From: Spirochaetales bacterium
GTDB taxonomy: Bacteria > Spirochaetota > Spirochaetia > DSM-2461
Assembly: GCA_028532905.1 (NCBI GenBank)
Contig: JAQQAM010000281.1
Location: 1-34,727 of the forward strand
Length of the DNA: 34,727 nucleotides
Reading direction: 5' to 3'
Position numbers and translations under genes: made by a program. Position 1 is the stretch's first letter, and the number at the start of each line of letters is the position of its first letter. Under the pieces are notes generated by a model. That model was not told the DNA's origin. It made no database searches and was given only the letters and a program-made list of their open reading frames with translations. Of the stretch, positions 7,965-15,491 are shown piece by piece.

Positions 7965-10754
7965 GTGAAAACCTATTGTATCGCCTGCGGTGTATTCAGA
8001 AAGGATCTTGAAGAGATTCTACCCGCACTACCTGAAACTCCCGAAGTGGAATATCTGGAAGGGGGACTCCACGCCGAGCCCGATCTTCTGAGAAAAGAAC
8101 TTCAGAGCGCCATAGATAACGTTCCTGCTGATTTCCAGCGGATTATCCTTTTATACGGTGTATGCGGCAAGGGTATTGTCGGCCTGCACGCCGCATCTCA
8201 GACCATTGTGGTTCCCAGAGTCCACGACTGCATCAGTCTCTTTCTGGGAGGAACCAGGGAGTACAGAAAACAGTTTACCCATAAACCGGGTACCTATTAT
8301 ATCTCGGCCGGATGGTACGAGGAGCAGGTGCAGACCAAAGGCAAAAGACTCCGGGACATGGAGAATCTTAAAAAACCCTCTCCCTATGCGGATACCCTGG
8401 ATGAAACCGTTCTGACACAGCGCTTCGGTGAGGAGAATTCCCGGGCTGTGAAGGACTTTTATGACGGCTGGAAAAAGAACTACTCCCGGGCTGTGTATAT
8501 CGATACAGGATGCATTGGGAAAGAAACCTATTCGGACTATGCGAAAAAACTGGCCGAAGACAACGGCTGGGAATATACAAGGCTGGAAGGCTCCCAGAGC
8601 CTTATATACCGCTGTTTTTCTGCTGACAGTAACAGTGAGCTTTCAGATGAGGAAATTCTGGTTGTCCCTCCCGGAAGGGAAATCACCTTTGATCCGGTGA
8701 GCGGCCTTGTGAACTTTGCCTCTCCTCTGACGGAGCAGAACAGCAATACCGAACGTCATATCCTCTTCGGCAGTGAGGCTGCACAGGACAATTCGGATTC
8801 CCGGAAGACAGCCGCCCTGGGACTCGGTATAGACGCCGGAGGAACCTATACAGATGCCGTTCTTTTTGATTTCCGGGAAGAAAAGATCCTCTCCCGGGCC
8901 AAGTCTCTGACAACCAAGTGGAAATACTCTGAAGGGATCATGGCGGCGGTCCGGCAGCTTCCCGAAGATCTTTTGAATAAAGTGGATCTGGTATCCCTTT
9001 CCACAACCCTGGTTACCAATGCCATCGTTGAATCCAACATGCACCCGGTGGGACTTTTTCTCATGCCCATGGCCAATATGATTCCCGATAACATCAGTCA
9101 CAATCCCCATTCCCTCATTAAGGGTAGAATGACCATTGAGGGCGCTGTTTCACAGGATATTGATCCGGAGGAGATAAGACAGGCCGCTGTTAAAATGGTC
9201 GCTCAGAACGGTGTAAAAGCCTTTGCTGTTTCAGGTTACGGGGCTTCGGTCAATCCCGAACTGGAGCTGAAAGTCAAAAAGATCCTGAGAGAGGAGACGG
9301 GGCTGGATGTGTGTTGCGGCCATGAGCTTTCAGGGACATTGAACTTCCATGTAAGGGCTCACACCGCAGTACTGAATGCCGGGGTCATCCCTATTATGGA
9401 AGATTTCCTGTCAGAAATGAAAAGAGCTCTGAAAGGGGTAAAGGTGGATGCTCCCCAGCTTGTTGTGAAAGGGGACGGTTCAATCATGACCGGAGCCTTC
9501 GCTTCAGAGTTTCCCGTTCAGACGGCTCTTTCCGGTCCGGCGGCCAGTATGACAGGAGCCCGTTTTCTCACAGGCCTGGATAACGCTCTGGTAATTGATG
9601 TGGGCGGAACCACATCGGACATCGGGTATCTGGAAAAGGGGGAAGTTGCCGTATGCGAGTCCGGGGCTTCCATCTCATCCTGGAGAACCCATGTGAAAGC
9701 GGTGGATATGCTCACAACTGGTCTGGGGGGAGACAGCGCCATTGTTTTTGACCGTCAGGTCTGGAGTATCGGACCGGGAAGAATCACCCCCTTCTGCTGG
9801 CTGAACGGCCGTTATGATTTGAAGCAGTCCCTGGAAGGGGCTCGCAACAGTGCAAAGGACAGTGAGTCTTCTGTTCCTCTGCAATGGATGTACAGCACCG
9901 GCAAAACTCCTGATTTCGAACTGAGCGCACAGGAGAAAAAAATCCTGGAAATACTGGAAGAAGGCCCCCTGCTGGTCTCAGATCTGAGCAGCAGAATCTG
10001 CCACGGGGTCTGGAAACTCCTGAAGCTGGACCGTCTTGAAAAGAATTACTGTATTCAGAGAGCCGGCCTGACTCCCACCGATCTTTTTCACCTCCAGGGG
10101 AGATTGTCCCTCTGGCCCGTAGAGGGTATACAGGAGTACTTTGACCTCCATCTGGAACTGCAGAAGGAGAGCGCCTACAGGGTTATGGACCGGCTTCTTG
10201 AAAAAATCAACCGAACCCTTGCCCGGTCTGCCCTGCAGAAAATCTTCCCCGAGACGTCGGAAAAAAGCACTCTCTTCAGCCCGATTCTCAACGGGGGCAA
10301 TGACTATCTGACTCTGACACCCTCCCTGAAGATCCCGGTTATCGGGCTGGGCGCACCCGCCTCTCTGTTTCTGGAGAATGCGGTAGAACTGCTGGGAGGA
10401 ACTGCCCTGATCCCTGAAAACGGAGATGTGGCCAATGCCCTGGGAGCCATTACCAGTAAAGTCCAGGTGAACTGCAGCGCTTCGGTTGTTCCCACAGTGG
10501 AAGGTCTGTACAGAATCACAGGTCTTGAAGGCTTTGAGGATCAGGAGAGTATGGAAGAAGCAGACAGCCTCTGCATGGAGGCTCTGGTGGCAAAAACAAG
10601 AGATACCGCCAGACGGGCCGGCAGCTCTGAGCAGTCTGTAGAAGTCCGCAGCCATGATAAAACAGCTGAATCCGCAGGAGGAGATCTTCTGTTTCTGGAG
10701 CGGATCTATACATCCTCTCTGAAAGGGTCACCCGATCTTGTTTTCAACCCCTGA
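7965..10754 (+). CDS. DUF1638-hydantoinase/oxoprolinase (ASKHA) fusion protein
   Basis: A 929-residue cytoplasmic protein made of two parts. Residues 1 to about 245 look like DUF1638, with cysteines in YCIACG (C5, C8), YGVCGKG (C67), VHDC (H87, C89) and DTGC (C183) that could bind a metal or cofactor. From about 285 onward it is a hydantoinase/oxoprolinase (HyuA) ATPase of the actin-like fold: GIDAGGTYTD (about 288-297) is the first phosphate motif, ALSGPAAS lies near 520, and DVGGTTSDIG (about 545-554) is the second phosphate motif. A stretch from about residue 645 (EKKILEILEEG...) resembles a winged-helix insertion. In other genomes DUF1638 proteins occur beside corrinoid methyltransferases; none is visible here. 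I chose GTG 7965 because GGGGAG precedes it by four bases, whereas ATG 7950 has no ribosome binding site. The reaction is unknown. Confidence 0.85.
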   Translation: MKTYCIACGVFRKDLEEILPALPETPEVEYLEGGLHAEPDLLRKELQSAIDNVPADFQRIILLYGVCGKGIVGLHAASQTIVVPRVHDCISLFLGGTREYRKQFTHKPGTYYISAGWYEEQVQTKGKRLRDMENLKKPSPYADTLDETVLTQRFGEENSRAVKDFYDGWKKNYSRAVYIDTGCIGKETYSDYAKKLAEDNGWEYTRLEGSQSLIYRCFSADSNSELSDEEILVVPPGREITFDPVSGLVNFASPLTEQNSNTERHILFGSEAAQDNSDSRKTAALGLGIDAGGTYTDAVLFDFREEKILSRAKSLTTKWKYSEGIMAAVRQLPEDLLNKVDLVSLSTTLVTNAIVESNMHPVGLFLMPMANMIPDNISHNPHSLIKGRMTIEGAVSQDIDPEEIRQAAVKMVAQNGVKAFAVSGYGASVNPELELKVKKILREETGLDVCCGHELSGTLNFHVRAHTAVLNAGVIPIMEDFLSEMKRALKGVKVDAPQLVVKGDGSIMTGAFASEFPVQTALSGPAASMTGARFLTGLDNALVIDVGGTTSDIGYLEKGEVAVCESGASISSWRTHVKAVDMLTTGLGGDSAIVFDRQVWSIGPGRITPFCWLNGRYDLKQSLEGARNSAKDSESSVPLQWMYSTGKTPDFELSAQEKKILEILEEGPLLVSDLSSRICHGVWKLLKLDRLEKNYCIQRAGLTPTDLFHLQGRLSLWPVEGIQEYFDLHLELQKESAYRVMDRLLEKINRTLARSALQKIFPETSEKSTLFSPILNGGNDYLTLTPSLKIPVIGLGAPASLFLENAVELLGGTALIPENGDVANALGAITSKVQVNCSASVVPTVEGLYRITGLEGFEDQESMEEADSLCMEALVAKTRDTARRAGSSEQSVEVRSHDKTAESAGGDLLFLERIYTSSLKGSPDLVFNP

Positions 10755-10784
10755 AGATGCATCCGCTGCTCTGGTCGTAACAGG

Positions 10785-11150
10785 TCAACGGCCGATTCTC
10801 CCCATATGGGTTTCATGAAAATCATCACTGTGCTTTAAGCCGTATCCGAAGACTCTGTCCAGGGAGGAGTGGGCAAAGAGAATGAGACCGGCCAGCGCCA
10901 GCAGGGGGCGTCCCAGCAGTATCCCGCTGATGTAGAGGATCAGGGCGATTCCTCTGTGATGTATGAAATTATACACATAGGCTCCTGTTACGGTGTTGAT
11001 CATGTAAGCCAGAATGCTGACATCCGGAATAAAAAGGAGCAGAGGATAGACCCACCAGGGATAGGGGAGCCGTGTAAACAGATAGATGGTCAGAAGGAAA
11101 AATCCCAGTTCCTCCAGGCGGATAAGAATATTCATAGACCGGCTTTTCAT
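10785..11150 (-). CDS. DUF4260-family small membrane protein
   Basis: A 121-residue integral membrane protein with about three or four hydrophobic segments. The conserved ending of the DUF4260 family is clear: DRVFGYGLKHSDDFHETHMG, followed by RIG. No biochemical function is established for the family. The ATG is preceded by AGGAGG at six bases, a strong ribosome binding site. It converges with the DUF1638-hydantoinase gene 30 bases away, with no terminator visible between them. Confidence 0.85.
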   Translation of the reverse strand: MKSRSMNILIRLEELGFFLLTIYLFTRLPYPWWVYPLLLFIPDVSILAYMINTVTGAYVYNFIHHRGIALILYISGILLGRPLLALAGLILFAHSSLDRVFGYGLKHSDDFHETHMGRIGR

Positions 11151-11329
11151 TGGAGCCTCCTTGTTTAATCTTTCCTACTCTTTAAGTCTAAACGATTTTT
11201 ATCCGGGATTCCTGATGATTCCTTTTCTGATTTTTAAGAATCTCCTAAAAAAGTTCTTGACCAAAGGGGCTTCTATTATTGAAAATAGTGGAGTTATTAA
11301 ATCAGTCCATTATATAAGGTGATCTTCCC

Positions 11330-11551
11330 ATGGGTGAGTGTGAGTTTATCGAAAAATGCCCCTTTTTCAATGATGCTTTAAGCGGCGACTTTGATGCCAT
11401 TGATGATATGAAAGTTAAGTACTGCAAAAGCAATAACCTGAACTGTGCCCGATATATGGTTGCCAATGCTCTGGGAAAAGAGTTTATGCCCTCCAATCTT
11501 TTTCCTCATGAGAAACAGAGAGCCTATCTGGAAATTGCCGAAAACGGCTGA
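11330..11551 (+). CDS. Small four-cysteine protein of unknown function
   Basis: A 73-residue soluble protein that I recognise as a recurrent hypothetical family but cannot assign a function. It has four cysteines in two pairs: C4 and C10 in ECEFIEKCPFF, and C32 and C39 in KYCKSNNLNCARYMVANALG. Spacing of this kind suggests an iron-sulfur or zinc site. AAGGTGAT lies about eight bases before the ATG as a ribosome binding site. Its stop codon is one base from the stop of the convergent MBL-fold gene, within a palindrome. Confidence 0.7.
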   Translation: MGECEFIEKCPFFNDALSGDFDAIDDMKVKYCKSNNLNCARYMVANALGKEFMPSNLFPHEKQRAYLEIAENG

Positions 11552-11559
11552 ATCAGCCG
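11545..11559. terminator. Palindrome spanning two convergent stop codons
   Basis: CGGCTGA-A-TCAGCCG is a perfect seven-base inverted repeat that contains the stop codons of both the four-cysteine gene (plus) and the MBL-fold gene (minus). On the minus strand it is followed by TTTT, so it could act as a weak terminator there; the plus strand is followed by AAAA. Weak evidence for termination, strong for the palindrome itself. Confidence 0.35.
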
Positions 11560-12263
11560 AAAACCCTGCTGAATTGAACTGCAGCTTCTTTTTTTATGGT
11601 TCTGCCATGGGAAAAATAAGCTGATTCAAAGTCCATGGTCCCCAGCTTTTTAAGAGTATCCCGTCCTGTTGCCTCATCTTCAAAGAGAAATGGGTAACCC
11701 GGCTTAGAACCTCCCGATGCTGCATCTCCGGCAATCAGTATTTTTTCCTGTTCAAGGAGACAGCAGATATGCCCTTTTGTATGGCCCGGCGTATGGATGA
11801 TACGTATTCCTCCTCCTGCCTCTATCCGCTGTTCATTTTCCAGCTTTACATCCACTGAACAGGGGGACTGTGTCCGTCCCAGGCTTCTGCCGGCAATAAG
11901 GGGAAATAACAGTTTTATAAGAAACCTCGGGGGCGGAGAACACTCCCTCATAAGCCGTCCTTCCTCAATGGCGGGGGCTTCCTCTTTATGCGCATAAACA
12001 CAGGCCCCTGTCAGCTCTTTCAGTTCGGCCAGACTTCCTGTATGATCTTCATGGAGATGGGTAATGATAATGTGCTTCAGATTTGAACTGTTCAGACCCG
12101 CATCATCAATGGCATTCAGTATGGCCTTTCCCTTTCCTGCCACACCCGTATCAATCAGAACCAGTTCCGCCTCGTTCGGGCTGCCTTCTCCTTTGACAAT
12201 AAAGGCTTTCACATATCCCATTGTCAGCTCGAATAGTCTGTCTGTTTTCTGAATCACTTTCAT
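11553..12263 (-). CDS. MBL-fold metallo-hydrolase
   Basis: A 236-residue cytoplasmic metallo-beta-lactamase-fold hydrolase. The metal motif is THLHEDH (H69, H71, D73, H74). The later conserved elements HTPGHTKGH, GDAASG (aspartate ligand) and FSHGR (final histidine) are all present, so a two-metal site is likely. Proteins of this type act on thioesters, lactones or phosphodiesters; the substrate cannot be told from sequence. A GGGAGAGAG ribosome binding site precedes the ATG. The acr3 gene lies upstream on the same strand, but a hairpin terminator lies between, so they are probably separate units. Confidence 0.9.
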   Translation of the reverse strand: MKVIQKTDRLFELTMGYVKAFIVKGEGSPNEAELVLIDTGVAGKGKAILNAIDDAGLNSSNLKHIIITHLHEDHTGSLAELKELTGACVYAHKEEAPAIEEGRLMRECSPPPRFLIKLLFPLIAGRSLGRTQSPCSVDVKLENEQRIEAGGGIRIIHTPGHTKGHICCLLEQEKILIAGDAASGGSKPGYPFLFEDEATGRDTLKKLGTMDFESAYFSHGRTIKKEAAVQFSRVFG

Positions 12264-12293
12264 AGTCTCTCTCCCAGCCTCATTTCTGTAAAC

Positions 12294-12344
12294 ATAAAGC
12301 AGGGTTCCTCAGACAGCGGGACAGCCTGAAAGAACCCTGTTTAT
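12294..12344 (-). terminator. acr3 intrinsic terminator
   Basis: CAGGGTTC (12300-12307) pairs perfectly with GAACCCTG (12332-12339), extended by ATAAA/TTTAT on the outside past one bulged base. On the minus strand the stem is followed by CTTTATGTTT, a T-rich tail. It lies about 50 bases after the acr3 stop codon. Confidence 0.55.
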
Positions 12345-12394
12345 CAAGATCTGTAATTAACTATACAGACCGGAACTGAAAAATCCAGAACTAT

Positions 12395-13438
12395 TTATGC
12401 CAGAGCGGGAAATTTGTTTTTGGAAGCATTGGCAATACGGACAAGGCTCAGCATAACAGGCACTTCCACCAGAACACCCACAACAGTCGCCAGGGTGGCT
12501 CCCGAAGACAGGCCGAAAAGGCTCACAGCCACTGCCACAGCCAGTTCAAAAAAGTTGGAGGCACCAATCATTCCCGAAGGAGCCGCCACAGCATAGGGTA
12601 CTTTCCAGAGCCGTGACCAGGTGAATCCCAGAAAGAACACAAAATAGGTCTGTATAATCAGGGGCACCGCAATCAGCACAATGGCAATGGGGTTGCTCAG
12701 AATCGTCTCTCCCTGGAAGGAGAAGATAATAACCAGGGTCAACAGAAGACCGGCTTCTGTAATACCGTCGAACTTCCTGCAGAAAACATTCTCAAACCAG
12801 TCCTTGCCGTGGTTTTTCAGCAACAGAGTCCGGGTAATGACTCCCGCCGCAAGGGGAATAACCACAAACAGAACAACAGACATAAACAGAGTGTCCATGG
12901 GTACCTGAACATTGGTCACACCTAAAAGGAAGGCTACTATGGGCGCAAAGGCAATGAGAATAATCAGATCATTCACAGCAACCTGAACCACCGTATAACC
13001 CGGATCACCATCGGAAAGATAGCTCCACACAAACACCATGGCCGTACAGGGAGCGGCACCCAGAAGAACAGCACCGGCAATATATTCACTGGCCAGGGCA
13101 TCGGGAATAAACGCCCGGAAGACGACTTTCAGAAAAAAAGCAGCTATAAGGTACATGGTAAAAGGCTTGATCAGCCAGTTGATCACAAGAGTCACCACAA
13201 GCCCCTTGGGCTTTTTGCCGGCATTCACAATGCTTTTAAAATCAACCTTCAGCATCATGGGATAAATCATCAGCCAGATCAGAAGGGCAACCGGAATAGA
13301 CACATTGGCATACTCGAGTGTGCCCAGAAAATCGGGAACCTGGGGAAACAGGACTCCAATCGCCACACCCAGACCTATACAAATAGCCACCCACAAAGAC
13401 AGGTAGCGGGCAAAAAAACCAATTCTTTTATCGGACAT
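12395..13438 (-). CDS. acr3: ACR3-type arsenite efflux permease
   Basis: Inner-membrane arsenite exporter of the ACR3 (BASS-related) family, giving arsenic resistance. It is 347 residues with about ten hydrophobic segments. The conserved cysteine is in GAAPCTAMVFVWSYLSDGDP, and the following NDLIILIAFAP and GASNFFELAVAV stretches are family signatures. The ATG has GGAGAG six bases upstream. A -10-like TATAAC is at 13462-13457 on the minus strand, with no convincing -35. No arsR or arsC gene is next to it in this window, which is unusual because acr3 is normally in an ars operon; control may be from elsewhere. Confidence 0.95.
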   Translation of the reverse strand: MSDKRIGFFARYLSLWVAICIGLGVAIGVLFPQVPDFLGTLEYANVSIPVALLIWLMIYPMMLKVDFKSIVNAGKKPKGLVVTLVINWLIKPFTMYLIAAFFLKVVFRAFIPDALASEYIAGAVLLGAAPCTAMVFVWSYLSDGDPGYTVVQVAVNDLIILIAFAPIVAFLLGVTNVQVPMDTLFMSVVLFVVIPLAAGVITRTLLLKNHGKDWFENVFCRKFDGITEAGLLLTLVIIFSFQGETILSNPIAIVLIAVPLIIQTYFVFFLGFTWSRLWKVPYAVAAPSGMIGASNFFELAVAVAVSLFGLSSGATLATVVGVLVEVPVMLSLVRIANASKNKFPALA

Positions 13439-13547
13439 TTAGCTCTCCATCGAAATGTTATATCTGCAATTTGCCAAAAAAGGTTCATTTAGTCAATACT
13501 CGAATCGTTTCGCACATCAGGCTAACACAATTTTAACATTCTGTTAT

Positions 13548-13636
13548 GGGGAAATCCCGGCTCCCGCCGGGCGGGCTTTCCGAGACTCCGCTTCCGCTCC
13601 GGCCCCGGCAGACCGGTCCGCCGGGTCTGCTGCGCA
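13548..13636. repeat. GC-rich structured intergenic element, possible dispersed repeat
   Basis: About 90 bases of markedly GC-rich DNA in an otherwise AT-rich gap between acr3 and ywbE. GGAAA (13550-13554) can pair with TTTCC (13577-13581) around CCCGGC-TCCC-GCCGGG (13556-13571), which competes with CCCGC-CGG-GCGGG (13563-13575). A second hairpin is GCAGACC (13608-13614) with GGTCTGC (13624-13630). I see no convincing coding sequence in it. The composition and hairpins resemble REP-like dispersed elements or a structured RNA; only one copy is in this window. Confidence 0.45.
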
Positions 13637-13688
13637 TCTCTCCAATCCCTATTTCTTACTCACTATAGATTTATTTTTTCCAATACAG

Positions 13689-13694
13689 TATGAT
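13689..13694 (+). promoter_or_regulatory. -10 element of ywbE, possibly leaderless
   Basis: TATGAT (13689-13694, 5 of 6) lies eight bases before the ywbE ATG, so transcription would begin at or just before the start codon. No ribosome binding site is present in that gap, and no clear -35 is visible. Confidence 0.35.
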
Positions 13695-13702
13695 CCCTTT
13701 CT

Positions 13703-13894
13703 ATGAACGGACAGAATAGAGACAATATAAAACCCGGTATTCAGGTGGATATCGTATTAAAGAAAGACCAGCGCACAGGGATTCTGACCCGGGGTGTTGT
13801 AAAAGACATACTGACCAACTCATCCTATCATCCTCACGGCATCAAGGTGCGGCTTGAAGACGGACAGGTGGGCCGGGTTCAGGAAATCCTGTAA
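13703..13894 (+). CDS. ywbE: YwbE-family small basic protein
   Basis: A 63-residue cytoplasmic protein of the YwbE (DUF2196) family. It matches the family from end to end: it begins MNGQNRDNIKPG and contains VDIVLKKDQRTG, GVVKDILTNS, HPHGIKVRLEDGQVGRVQ. The fold is probably a small beta-barrel, and the family's function is not established. The conserved family start fixes the ATG at 13703 although there is no ribosome binding site. A DEAD-box helicase gene begins 37 bases downstream in the same direction, so an RNA-related role is a reasonable inference. Confidence 0.92.
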   Translation: MNGQNRDNIKPGIQVDIVLKKDQRTGILTRGVVKDILTNSSYHPHGIKVRLEDGQVGRVQEIL

Positions 13895-13931
13895 GGCCAT
13901 TCTGTAAGATAATCTGATAAAGGCGTATTGA

Positions 13932-15350
13932 ATGAAATTTGAAAAACTGGCCCTGCTGCCTGAAATTCTTCAGGCTGTAAAAGAAAAAGGGTACACCCAT
14001 ACAACCCCTATACAGACCCGGGCCATCCCGGCGGTACTTGCGGGGAAGGATATACTGGGAGGCGCCCAGACCGGCACCGGAAAAACCGCCGCCTTCGCCC
14101 TGCCCATACTGAATCTTCTGGAAACCAGTGCCGGTACTGGCGCATCACCCCGGGCCCTGGTTCTGGCTCCCACACGGGAGCTGGCCGATCAGGTTGGGGA
14201 GAGCTTTAAAACCTACGGCGCTCATCTGGACCTTGTAACCCTCAAGGTGTACGGAGGGGCCAAAATGAGCGCTCAGACCAGTAATCTGGAAAAGGGATCG
14301 GATATTGTGATTGCCACCCCCGGCAGACTGATGGATCATATCCGGCAGGACAGCATTGACCTGAGCCGTCTTCAGATCTGTGTTCTGGATGAAGCGGACC
14401 GTATGCTGGATATGGGATTTATCAATGATATCAGAGCCATTATGGGAATGATAAAACAGAAAACCCAGAATCTCCTTTTTTCCGCTACCTATGGACCGGA
14501 CATTGAAAAGCTGGCCCGTCAGATTCTCAAAGATCCTGTTGCTGTGGAAGTGAGTAAAAGAAATGCGGCCGCCTCGGATATAAAGCAGAAGATCCATTAT
14601 GTGGACAAGGGAAAGCGCTTTGATCTCCTCCTCCATCTCATACAGGAAGGGCAGTGGTATCAGGTCCTTATCTTTGTGAAAACCAAGCATACCGCCGACA
14701 GAGTCGCCGCCGACCTGCTGAAGGCAAAAATCCCGGCAGCCGCCCTCCACGGCGACAAGAGTCAGGGAGCCCGGAACAGAGCCCTGAAAAACTTCAAAAG
14801 CGGAGATCTTCAGGCTCTTGTAGCCACCGATGTAGCCGCCCGGGGCATCGATCTTCACGATATGAGCCATGTGGTGAACTTTGAACTGCCCCAGATTCCC
14901 GAAGACTATATACACAGAATCGGCCGGACCGGGCGGGCGGGAAAATCGGGAACCGCCATCTCTCTGATCTCCTTTTCTGAAAAAAACCAGCTCCTTAAAA
15001 TAGAAAAGCTTCTGAAATCAAAGATTCCCGTTGAACCGGTGGCAGGCTTTGAGCCCAAACATGATGTAGACAAGGTTCTGAAAAAGAAAACATCCTCCCC
15101 CTCCGCCAGAGGCGGTAAACCCGCTGGTAGAGGGAGCAGAAACACTGCCGGCAGCAGCTCTTCCGACCGAAGTTCTTCCGGCCGCAGCAGTACACCGGGA
15201 GGAAAGGCAGCTGCCTCCAGGAAGAAACCGGCTGCAGGGAAACAGGGCTCCGGAAAAACCGGTCCGGGAAAATCCGGTACGGGAACATCCCGGTCTGGAA
15301 GCAGACAGGCCGCCAGCAGGAGGAAGTCCCCGGCCGGCAGAAGACGCTAA
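13932..15350 (+). CDS. DEAD-box ATP-dependent RNA helicase (RhlE-like)
   Basis: Predicted RNA helicase that remodels RNA or RNA-protein complexes, for example in ribosome assembly, mRNA decay or cold growth. It is 472 residues. Motifs in order: Q motif around GYTHTTPIQTRAIP (20-33), Walker A AQTGTGKT (45-52), PTRELA (80-85), TPGR (129-132), DEAD (153-156), SAT (184-186), TDVAARGID (near 300) and HRIGRTGRAG (328-337). All are intact. From about residue 380 the tail is a low-complexity Ser/Gly/Arg/Lys-rich extension, typical of RhlE-type proteins and likely to bind RNA non-specifically. AAAGGCG before the ATG is a moderate ribosome binding site. It is probably co-transcribed with ywbE. Confidence 0.96.
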   Translation: MKFEKLALLPEILQAVKEKGYTHTTPIQTRAIPAVLAGKDILGGAQTGTGKTAAFALPILNLLETSAGTGASPRALVLAPTRELADQVGESFKTYGAHLDLVTLKVYGGAKMSAQTSNLEKGSDIVIATPGRLMDHIRQDSIDLSRLQICVLDEADRMLDMGFINDIRAIMGMIKQKTQNLLFSATYGPDIEKLARQILKDPVAVEVSKRNAAASDIKQKIHYVDKGKRFDLLLHLIQEGQWYQVLIFVKTKHTADRVAADLLKAKIPAAALHGDKSQGARNRALKNFKSGDLQALVATDVAARGIDLHDMSHVVNFELPQIPEDYIHRIGRTGRAGKSGTAISLISFSEKNQLLKIEKLLKSKIPVEPVAGFEPKHDVDKVLKKKTSSPSARGGKPAGRGSRNTAGSSSSDRSSSGRSSTPGGKAAASRKKPAAGKQGSGKTGPGKSGTGTSRSGSRQAASRRKSPAGRRR

Positions 15351-15407
15351 GAGATCAGGAAACCGGAAGATCCGGAAAGCAGAAGGAATACAGAAACAAA
15401 GGCTGAC

Positions 15408-15436
15408 TGATTTTCGATTATTCTTTTAGAAAATCA
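15408..15436. promoter_or_regulatory. Inverted repeat upstream of the ZIP transporter promoter
   Basis: TGATTTTC (15408-15415) and GAAAATCA (15429-15436) are perfect eight-base arms 13 bases apart, ending two bases before the -35 hexamer. This is the position and size of an operator for a metal-responsive regulator. No run of T follows, so it is unlikely to be the helicase terminator. Confidence 0.4.
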
Positions 15437-15438
15437 AA

Positions 15439-15467
15439 TTGCTGATGCTGATAATAATGTGTATTAT
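15439..15467 (+). promoter_or_regulatory. ZIP transporter promoter
   Basis: TTGCTG (15439-15444), a 17-base spacer and TATTAT (15462-15467) form a sigma-70-type promoter. The start site would be near 15474, about 18 bases before the ATG at 15492, with AGAAGGGAT as ribosome binding site. Confidence 0.6.
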
Positions 15468-15491
15468 CAAATAAAAAGAAGGGATAAGTAT

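Noticed and set aside
9978-10655. Minus-strand open frame (225 codons) inside the hydantoinase gene
   Set aside because: No recognisable domain; it is antisense to a gene with clear motifs.
13658-13668. ACTCACTATAG resembles the core of the phage T7 promoter
   Set aside because: Only 11 bases match and the upstream half of the T7 consensus is absent; no phage genes are near. Taken as chance.
13455-13706. Small plus-strand frame of 83 codons covering the GC-rich element
   Set aside because: Its composition follows the hairpins; no ribosome binding site and no protein-like pattern.
14145-14915. Minus-strand open frame (256 codons) inside the DEAD-box helicase gene
   Set aside because: Shadow frame of conserved helicase motifs, with no domain of its own.
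15363-15375. Hairpin CCGGA-AGA-TCCGG after the helicase stop
   Set aside because: Short stem with no following T-run; not enough for a terminator call.
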